DNA of 13,868 nucleotides from Candidatus Bathyarchaeota archaeon (GTDB taxonomy: Archaea; Thermoproteota; Bathyarchaeia; Bathyarchaeales; DTEX01): assembly GCA_021162225.1 (NCBI GenBank), contig JAGGZB010000112.1, positions 1 to 13,868 on the forward strand, given 5' to 3'. A program made the translations under genes and the position numbers. The notes beneath the pieces are model-generated. The model was not told the DNA's origin. It made no database searches and worked only from the letters and a program-made list of their open reading frames with translations. How positions within the stretch are numbered: position 1 is the stretch's first letter; every line of letters starts with the position of its first letter. Below, one piece after another: positions 1 through 5,376 of this stretch.

Positions 1-14
1 AGGTGGTTGATCCT

Positions 15-1037
15 ATGAGTTTACCTGCAGAATTGAGGAAGGTTCAGATTACGGGGGGCTCTACCTACGTTATCTCACTACCTAAGAAGTGGGCGGAGGC
101 AGCTGGTTTAAAGCCTAAAGATCAGGTGGCATTGATACCTCAACCCGACACATCACTGCTCATCGTTCCTAAAGGAGACTTAAAGCCTAAAGAGACTTCA
201 GAGGTGACTATGGAAGCGTCCGCACATGCCGGACCGGAGGCTGTAATCAGAGATTTCATCGCCCATTACCTCGTGGGCTACGACATAATAAGGATCAAGC
301 TTAGAAACGCAAGGTATCGAGATCTCATTAAGAACTCCATAAGGCAGAAGTTGATAGGTGTCGAGATAATGGAGGAATCGGCTGACGAGATTGTTGCTCA
401 ATGCTTACTCGGTCATGTGGAGCTCCCTCTGAGGAGAGCCCTAGATCGTATGCATGTACTGATGTTATTCATGCTGAGAGATGCTATAGAAGCCCTCAAA
501 AATAACGACAAAGACTTGGCCATGGAGGTTGTACAAAGAGACGATGAGGTTGATAGACTATACTTCTTTATAGTTCGACAGTTGAAAGCGGCGGTCTATA
601 ATAGAACACTCATCGAAGAGATAGGTCTCTCAAATCCGAGAGATTGCCTCGGTTATCGCCTGATAGTGAAGAGTGTAGAGAGGAGTGCCGACCATGCTGC
701 AAGAATAGCTCATGTAATCCCGACGCTGGCAGCACCGATAAATGACGAAGCCATAGAAAGAATCGTTGTCATGAATTCGTTAGCCCAGAAGATCCACGAA
801 GACTCGAGGAAGGCATTATATAAATATGACTCGAAACTGATCAACGAATCTATGGCAAAGGTAAATAGGGTAATAGATCTCGAAGAAGAGGTTATTGAAC
901 AATTGTTAAGGCTTAAGACTGAGCCTAGAACTATGATGGGCGTCAGGCTGATCCTTGAGAGCATAAGAAGGATCGCTGAATACGGAACAGATATAGCAGA
1001 GGTAGCCATAAACTTGGCAGTTAAACAGCCTTTATGA
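15..1037 (+). CDS. AbrB-PhoU phosphate regulator-like protein
   Basis: A 340-residue protein with an N-terminal SpoVT/AbrB swapped-hairpin DNA-binding domain (about residues 5-55; note ITGGSTYVISLPKKWAE and GLKPKDQVAL) followed by two PhoU-type helical repeats (about 110-205 and 215-330), with acidic helices such as QRDDEVDRLYFFIVRQL and VERSADHAARIAHVI that are characteristic of metal-binding PhoU bundles. Proteins of this architecture are common in archaea and are assigned to phosphate uptake regulation. PhoU proteins modulate Pst transport, and the AbrB part suggests direct DNA binding. The start was taken as ATG at 15, because AGGTGG at 1-6 sits 8 nt upstream as a ribosome site; GTG at 3 would lie within that site. 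No pst transporter or phosphate gene is visible downstream, so the regulatory target cannot be read from this window. The family call is secure and the exact role is inferred. Confidence 0.85.
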   Translation: MSLPAELRKVQITGGSTYVISLPKKWAEAAGLKPKDQVALIPQPDTSLLIVPKGDLKPKETSEVTMEASAHAGPEAVIRDFIAHYLVGYDIIRIKLRNARYRDLIKNSIRQKLIGVEIMEESADEIVAQCLLGHVELPLRRALDRMHVLMLFMLRDAIEALKNNDKDLAMEVVQRDDEVDRLYFFIVRQLKAAVYNRTLIEEIGLSNPRDCLGYRLIVKSVERSADHAARIAHVIPTLAAPINDEAIERIVVMNSLAQKIHEDSRKALYKYDSKLINESMAKVNRVIDLEEEVIEQLLRLKTEPRTMMGVRLILESIRRIAEYGTDIAEVAINLAVKQPL

Positions 1038-1307
1038 AACAATTGAGCTTAAGGACTTATTGAAGACGCATCTCTCGATCATCTTTTGACTTCTCAGCGT
1101 ATCTAATACTTGCTTTTCAGCATCGGTAAGGGTATATCTTTCCAAACCTCTCCTCTCAAGATTTACAGATGCTATTTCCTCCCTTTCCCCAACCTTTTCA
1201 AGGCTCTGCGGATGTTCCAAGGCAAATGCCCAGTCTTCTCCGCAACTTTCGAGACCTACACAATTGAAGATGCTGAAACTCTCTAACAATGATCCTTCGA
1301 TTAACAC
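1032..1307 (-). CDS. Doubtful small ORF, possible regulator remnant
   Basis: A 91-codon open frame from a GTG start, converging with the AbrB-PhoU gene and overlapping its last 6 nt. I recognise no family. The only protein-like stretch is near the C-terminus, LERRGLERYTLTDAEKQVLD (about residues 50-69), which resembles the wing and last helix of a winged-helix regulator. The N-terminal half does not supply a recognisable helix-turn-helix. There is no ribosome site before the GTG and no other good start. It may be the tail of a decayed regulator or a chance ORF. Confidence 0.22.
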   Translation of the reverse strand: MLIEGSLLESFSIFNCVGLESCGEDWAFALEHPQSLEKVGEREEIASVNLERRGLERYTLTDAEKQVLDTLRSQKMIERCVFNKSLSSIVS

Positions 1308-1600
1308 TTAAGATATGATAGATTAACTCTTGCGGGAACTCTTCATTATCCACCTCGTTAACTTGAGGTTAAACGTGGGCGGTATAGTTGAGTGGGAACT
1401 CGGATCTTATTGAAACAATACCATGAGAGAGTGATGAAGCATGGAAAGGCTTACATGTATGGCAATCAATGCTACTTAGCCATAGTAGTTATGCAATAAC
1501 GGCATAAAGACGAGAACTTAAACGTGCAGAATAAAAATATTCCAGCAACTCAAGAAAATCTTCACAACAATGCATGATGATTGTTACGATTTTCACAAAA
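1308..1600. other. Gap before the lrp-type gene; hairpin, no clear gene
   Basis: No convincing gene is seen here. An imperfect hairpin lies at 1350-1378: CCAC pairs with GTGG, and GTTAAC pairs with GTTAA-C around a TTGAG loop, with small bulges. The 8-mer GGGAACTC occurs twice, at 1334 and 1394. A small inverted repeat TATTG-AAA-CAATA lies at 1408-1420. A short open stretch on the plus strand between about 1391 and 1498 encodes some 30 residues of protein-like composition but has no start signal. Together these could be remnants of a lost gene or an unrecognised RNA. Confidence 0.35.
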
Positions 1601-1612
1601 GTTATATCTTTT
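1597..1612 (+). promoter_or_regulatory. Archaeal BRE/TATA promoter of the Lrp gene
   Basis: AAAAGTTATATCTTTT is a purine-rich BRE followed by a TATA box centred at about 1604. The distance to ATG 1631 is about 26 bp, the usual TATA-to-start distance in archaea, so the transcript would be leaderless or nearly so. Almost the same sequence precedes the acetyl-CoA synthetase gene (13512-13527). Confidence 0.6.
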
Positions 1613-1630
1613 CTCGTAGGAAATACTCTT

Positions 1631-2023
1631 ATGGATAGTATTGACCTTGAGATTTTGAGGATCTTAAAGGATAACGCCAGAATGAAGTACGTTAATATTG
1701 CCAAGAAAGTTGGATTAACCGAGGGGTCAATTAGAAGAAGAATAAAGAAACTTCAGGAGGATGGAGTGATAAAGCGATTCACGATCGAAACCACCGCGGA
1801 GTTCGAGGGGGTGGTTCTTGTCGAGACTGAGCCCACAATGACTAGCGGCGTAGCTAAAAATATGAAGAAAATCGCCACGCGAGTTTTTGAAGTTTCCGGA
1901 GATTATGACATCGCAGCTTTTATTCAAGCGTATACGATTGAAGACTTAAATAGGAAGATCGATGCCATAAGAAATCTTCCGGGAGTATTAAACACAAACA
2001 CTCTGATTAAGCTTAAAGATTAG
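1631..2023 (+). CDS. Lrp/AsnC family transcriptional regulator
   Basis: A 131-residue DNA-binding regulator. It begins with the characteristic MDSIDLEILRILKDNARM, continues with a winged helix-turn-helix (about residues 18-50, with SIRRRIKKLQEDGVIKRF as recognition helix and wing), and ends with a RAM/AsnC effector-binding fold (about 60-130), including VSGDYDIAAFIQAYTIEDLN and a closing VLNTNTLIKLKD strand. Lrp/AsnC proteins form dimers to octamers and usually control amino acid or central nitrogen genes in response to an amino acid ligand. The frame is open from 1574, but ATG 1631 gives the family's normal length and N-terminus and sits at leaderless distance from the TATA box at 1604. The gene converges with tyrA, overlapping it by 4 bp. 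Control of the neighbouring aromatic pair is possible but not shown. Confidence 0.9.
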   Translation: MDSIDLEILRILKDNARMKYVNIAKKVGLTEGSIRRRIKKLQEDGVIKRFTIETTAEFEGVVLVETEPTMTSGVAKNMKKIATRVFEVSGDYDIAAFIQAYTIEDLNRKIDAIRNLPGVLNTNTLIKLKD

Positions 2024-2892
2024 CGTCTTCCTTCACGGATAGCTTTCAGAGCTTTGTACATGTCCTCATATGATCTTGCCATATCCTCGCTCTTGGCTAG
2101 TGTCGAACGAACATCTTTTAAGAAGCTTCTAAACTTTTCCTCATTTCCTTCACGTATATAATCCAGTAGCCTATGAGCTTCTGAAAGAAACCTTTCTATA
2201 GACTGAACCGCATATGGATTATTCATCTGAATAGATACGCAGAGAGCGGGATCCTCACTCATAATGCTTTCGCTCAGCGTGAGCTGCATCTTGAACGTAG
2301 TTCCACCGAGTCTCTTAAGCTCTTTAATGTCTTCCTGAGCGAGGATAGAGGCTAAGGCTATATTCGCATAGTAGATTAAGGAGAGCGTTAAGGACATCAC
2401 ATAGTCATGCCTTTCGAGATCCACAGGCAGTATCTCCATTTCTGGAAATAATTCCCTTGCAAGGGTAATCTCCGAATCGGCATCACTAACAGGCACCAGA
2501 ATCATCCTCTCCCTCGCAGAGATCTCGGCTCCGGGGCCGAAGAGGGGATGAAGGGAGAGAATAAGCTTCCCGGATGAAGCGGCTTTTTTTAAAGCTAGCA
2601 TAACCGGAGACTTGACTGAGGATATCTCCGCGATAGGTGCAGATGGGTCTGCATAATCGAGTATTTCCTTTACGACCGTGGGCACCGCCTCGATAGGGGT
2701 GCAGATCAACACGAGATCGGATGAGCTTGCTACCTCTGAGTTGCTACGGGAAAAACTTATCCCCATCATCTCCGCGAACCTTTTGGCAGCTTTTTCGTTT
2801 ATGTCAGAGATTGAAACTTCATGCCCTTGCTGGATAAAGTATCTTGTGAACCACCTTCCCATCTTGCCAGCTCCTATAATTGCTACTCTCAT
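2020..2892 (-). CDS. tyrA: Prephenate dehydrogenase TyrA
   Basis: A 290-residue enzyme that oxidatively decarboxylates prephenate to 4-hydroxyphenylpyruvate for tyrosine synthesis. It has an N-terminal Rossmann fold with GAGKMG at residues 7-12 and an acidic residue D30 at the end of the second strand, which favours NAD over NADP. It also has the EISSVK turn (89-94), the HPLFGPG signature (115-121, with H115 the expected catalytic His), and a C-terminal helical dimerisation domain with H162-D163 and GGTTFKMQLTL. By eye, the second His that many TyrA proteins have in the dimer-domain helix is replaced by Tyr174, and the substrate-binding Arg position by Lys201. These may be lineage-specific. 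The length fits a stand-alone TyrA with no fused mutase or ACT domain. The start codon directly follows the aroQ stop with no gap, and a GGAGG site lies 8 nt upstream inside aroQ, so the two genes are co-transcribed. Confidence 0.88.
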   Translation of the reverse strand: MRVAIIGAGKMGRWFTRYFIQQGHEVSISDINEKAAKRFAEMMGISFSRSNSEVASSSDLVLICTPIEAVPTVVKEILDYADPSAPIAEISSVKSPVMLALKKAASSGKLILSLHPLFGPGAEISARERMILVPVSDADSEITLARELFPEMEILPVDLERHDYVMSLTLSLIYYANIALASILAQEDIKELKRLGGTTFKMQLTLSESIMSEDPALCVSIQMNNPYAVQSIERFLSEAHRLLDYIREGNEEKFRSFLKDVRSTLAKSEDMARSYEDMYKALKAIREGRR

Positions 2893-3201
2893 TTAATTCG
2901 CCTCCATCTGAGTGCATGCGTGTTCCATAACTTCTTTCTGTACACGTTTAGATTCTTTTATTAAGAGTTCTAGGAGGGCATTGCAGAAATCTTCATGTAA
3001 GCTTTTTTCTCTGCAGAAGATAATGACCCTTCTCCTGAGATTTTCTTCAATCCTTGAGTCTTCTATTGGAAGACTTGCTCTCAATTTAACCATCGCTATT
3101 CTCTTCGCTACATCCAGTCTTTTCTTGCAGAGATGCAGTATCTCAAAAGTTATGGAAGATATCTCTCTCCTGAGACTTTCAAGCTCAGAACGATGAACCA
3201 A
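2893..3201 (-). CDS. aroQ: Chorismate mutase, AroQ class
   Basis: A 102-residue all-helical chorismate mutase that converts chorismate to prephenate, the substrate of the TyrA encoded immediately downstream. With the TTG start at 3201, the active-site residues fall on the same numbers as in the E. coli AroQ domain: R11, R28, K39, D48, E52, S84 and Q88. Only the Arg at position 51 differs, with Ile at 51 and Arg at 50. The TTG has an ideal ribosome site, GGAGG, 7 nt upstream (3209-3213). The frame stays open to a GTG at 3231, which would add ten residues and would be leaderless relative to the TATA box at 3252-3260. The residue numbering and the ribosome site favour TTG. The protein has no dehydrogenase or dehydratase fusion. 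The function is near certain and the start is likely. Confidence 0.88.
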   Translation of the reverse strand: MVHRSELESLRREISSITFEILHLCKKRLDVAKRIAMVKLRASLPIEDSRIEENLRRRVIIFCREKSLHEDFCNALLELLIKESKRVQKEVMEHACTQMEAN

Positions 3202-3251
3202 AACTTTTCCTCCGAGAAAAGCAATATACACAACGGCTATTTTATTCTCGC

Positions 3252-3260
3252 AAATATAAG
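3252..3260 (-). promoter_or_regulatory. TATA box of the aroQ-tyrA operon
   Basis: Read on the minus strand, CTTATATTT is centred at about 3256, placing transcription start near 3230. The aroQ TTG codon would then have a leader of about 30 nt carrying GGAGG. The box lies just beyond the stop of the HAD gene, so aroQ-tyrA can be transcribed independently of it. Confidence 0.45.
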
Positions 3261-3268
3261 AGTATCTC

Positions 3269-3928
3269 TCAACACTTCTTTATGATTTCAAGAACATCGC
3301 TTATATTACTGATCTTTAGAATCTTTGGATCCTCATCACGTGAATCGTCATGCCTAAACCATACAAATCTTAACCCGGCTCTCCTCGCACATTCAGCATC
3401 ACTCCAATGATCACCTACGAATATAGCTTCCTCGACCGATGCGTTGAGAAGCTTGAGTAGCTCAATTGCATGAGATGGATCAGGTTTGGGATATGCAACA
3501 TCATCTCTAGCGAGTATGGCATCGAAATATCTTAAAAGATCAAATCGCTTCAGAATTTTTTCAGCATATTCTCGGCAGCTCCTCGTCATGAGTCCTATCT
3601 TCAATCCGCTACTTTTTAACGCCTTGATTGTTTCAGGCACACCTGAAATTAGCGTTGCATCGTCAGCTGATTCAAGCTCAACTTCATTCATTAACCTCGT
3701 TACTTCACCAATAACCCTCTCAATATACTTCTCTGAAAATCCTTTGGACTTTAAATCTTCAACAGCCTTACGCATTATTTCGAAGTTCATCATATCCTCG
3801 CTTATCGCGTTTGGTGTTACTCCAGCTTCTCTGAGATACTTGACGATGCGTATCTTCATCTTTCTAAACGGAATCTTAGATTTTATCAGTGTGCCATCAA
3901 GGTCGAAAATTACTGCTTTTAGACTCAT
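3269..3928 (-). CDS. HAD family phosphatase, phosphoglycolate-type
   Basis: A 219-residue cytoplasmic HAD hydrolase. All four motifs are visible: motif I FDLDGT (8-13, nucleophile D9 and acid/base D11), motif II MTRS (T115), motif III Lys in AYPKPDP (K148), and motif IV VGDHWSDAE (D173, D177). Between motifs I and II is a helical C1 cap of about 80 residues, as in phosphoglycolate phosphatase and beta-phosphoglucomutase relatives. The PKPDP and GDxxxD patterns support a small-molecule phosphatase; the substrate is not readable. ATG 3928 is chosen because GGGGGTT lies 8 nt upstream; the frame is open to a TTG at 3946 that would overlap that site. The gene lies upstream of aroQ-tyrA on the same strand, and I see no reason to assign it to aromatic synthesis. 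Confidence 0.85.
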   Translation of the reverse strand: MSLKAVIFDLDGTLIKSKIPFRKMKIRIVKYLREAGVTPNAISEDMMNFEIMRKAVEDLKSKGFSEKYIERVIGEVTRLMNEVELESADDATLISGVPETIKALKSSGLKIGLMTRSCREYAEKILKRFDLLRYFDAILARDDVAYPKPDPSHAIELLKLLNASVEEAIFVGDHWSDAECARRAGLRFVWFRHDDSRDEDPKILKISNISDVLEIIKKC

Positions 3929-3992
3929 CTTGGAACCCCCGTTCAATGGCGACCATTCATAAGCTTAATCGTTTGACAGATCTCAGACAGAA

Positions 3993-5225
3993 TCATATTC
4001 CATAATACTTGTTGATCTCTTCCTCGTATTCTGCAATCTTTCCAGACTCTACGTCGTCAACTTTAACTGATCTACCTAGCCGGGAAGACTCAATAAGCGC
4101 AAAGGATGCTGCTAAGTCTCGTAGTCCCTCTCTGCCGCTCGTCTCCATCTCCCGCCCCTCCTTAATCGCCCTCAGAAACTCCAGAGTTTCGAGGGCCATG
4201 GGATCCTTTATGCCGTAGGGAAAGAACCTCTCTTTCGTCTCGTCCGCAGCCTCTTTCTCAAAGAGTCCTTCTATATCGATCTTCTCTCCACTGTTGAGTA
4301 TGAGCTTATCGCCCTTTATACATCCCTTTGTTCCATAGATTGTTCGTGGAAGAGAGGCCTCCTCCCCATGTCCTGCCCAAGAAAAGAACCATTGTCCTAT
4401 GACGCCCGTTCTGAACTTGAAGAGGCCAAAGAAAGTATCATCGACATCGGGCTTCACGGATTCTATGATCCGCCCTTCTTCGTCCCTACGGAACCTCTCC
4501 TTCTCAATAATCTCAACTATACTTGAAACTTCATCGATCTCGCCGCAAAGATATCGTAGAATGTGAAAGAGGTGGACTCCCATATCTATAGTTGCTCCTC
4601 CTCCAGCAAGCATCTTCTTATGTCTCCAAGCCGTATCCGCAACGATCTTGTCGGGGGACCAATACCCGCCCATGCTACCTCCTAAAACAGCTTGAACCTT
4701 CCCTATGTACCCCTGATCGATCACCCACTTCGTCATTCGAATATCTGAAAAGTACCTTGTATTCTCGGCTACGCCGAGCACTACTCCATGAGCCTCGGCT
4801 TCTTGAACCATCTTACGAGCTGCCTTCACAGTTAACGCTAGAGGCTTCTCAACTAAGACATGCTTGCCATCTTTAATACAGGCTATGGCGATCTCATGAT
4901 GAGAAAAGACTGAGGTATAAATCTCAACGGCATCTATATCCGACTTCTTAAGCATCTCCCTATAATCTGCATAAACCTCCACGTCGACATCTTTCTGGAA
5001 ATCATATACGTAGATATGTGGCTTGGCCAGTGGATCTCCTGGAGGACCGACTGGCTTCCTCGGGGGCACACCATCTTCTTGGCTTCTAAATCTCTTTGCA
5101 TCCTCAATCCTCCTCGCACATAGAGCCTTAATTCTTACGTCAATATTTCTCTCGATGAGCTCCTTGTAGCCGTGGAGGTGTGCTGGCATTATTCGTCCGC
5201 ATCCGATCAAACCCACCTTTAACAT
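3993..5225 (-). CDS. Gfo/Idh/MocA family NAD(P)-dependent oxidoreductase
   Basis: A 410-residue oxidoreductase of the glucose-fructose oxidoreductase / inositol dehydrogenase / MocA family. The N-terminal Rossmann domain has GCGRI at residues 8-12 and the family's EKPLA motif at 126-130. The C-terminal alpha/beta domain carries the catalytic pattern D-M-G-V-H (D214, H218) in a GGGATIDMGVHLFH context. The members oxidise or reduce sugars, inositols or related polyols; the substrate is unknown here. Residues about 48-72 form a Pro/Gly-rich insert (PPRKPVGPPGDPLAKP) between the second and third strands of the Rossmann fold, longer than in typical members, so the protein is somewhat larger than the common 330-390 residues. 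The start ATG has a GGAGG site 10 nt upstream. No sugar transporter or kinase is adjacent. Confidence 0.88.
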   Translation of the reverse strand: MLKVGLIGCGRIMPAHLHGYKELIERNIDVRIKALCARRIEDAKRFRSQEDGVPPRKPVGPPGDPLAKPHIYVYDFQKDVDVEVYADYREMLKKSDIDAVEIYTSVFSHHEIAIACIKDGKHVLVEKPLALTVKAARKMVQEAEAHGVVLGVAENTRYFSDIRMTKWVIDQGYIGKVQAVLGGSMGGYWSPDKIVADTAWRHKKMLAGGGATIDMGVHLFHILRYLCGEIDEVSSIVEIIEKERFRRDEEGRIIESVKPDVDDTFFGLFKFRTGVIGQWFFSWAGHGEEASLPRTIYGTKGCIKGDKLILNSGEKIDIEGLFEKEAADETKERFFPYGIKDPMALETLEFLRAIKEGREMETSGREGLRDLAASFALIESSRLGRSVKVDDVESGKIAEYEEEINKYYGI

Positions 5226-5262
5226 CTTCTTTTCTCCTCCTCTAATATTCTGGAAAAGGAGG

Positions 5263-5270
5263 CTTTAAAC
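5263..5270 (-). promoter_or_regulatory. TATA box of the oxidoreductase gene
   Basis: GTTTAAAG on the minus strand, centred at about 5266, predicts a transcript start near 5240. That leaves a short leader containing GAGGAGGAG before ATG 5225. The rest of the 151 bp between this gene and the Lon stop codon shows no other clear signal. Confidence 0.45.
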
Positions 5271-5376
5271 CATTTTTGCTATCGTTCCATTCAAAACAAT
5301 AACAACTGTTTAAAAGGAAATTATTCGGAAATATTCCTTCAATTCTTGGGCATATCTAAGACTCTCGCTTGGAGAA

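Noticed and set aside
1431..1437. GTGATGA, a C-box-like motif that might mark a C/D guide RNA (another at 1574-1580)
   Set aside because: No CTGA D or D' box occurs at the needed distance downstream of either motif.
1574..1630. Longer N-terminus for the Lrp/AsnC protein
   Set aside because: The extra residues include the promoter box and precede the conserved family start MDSIDLEIL.
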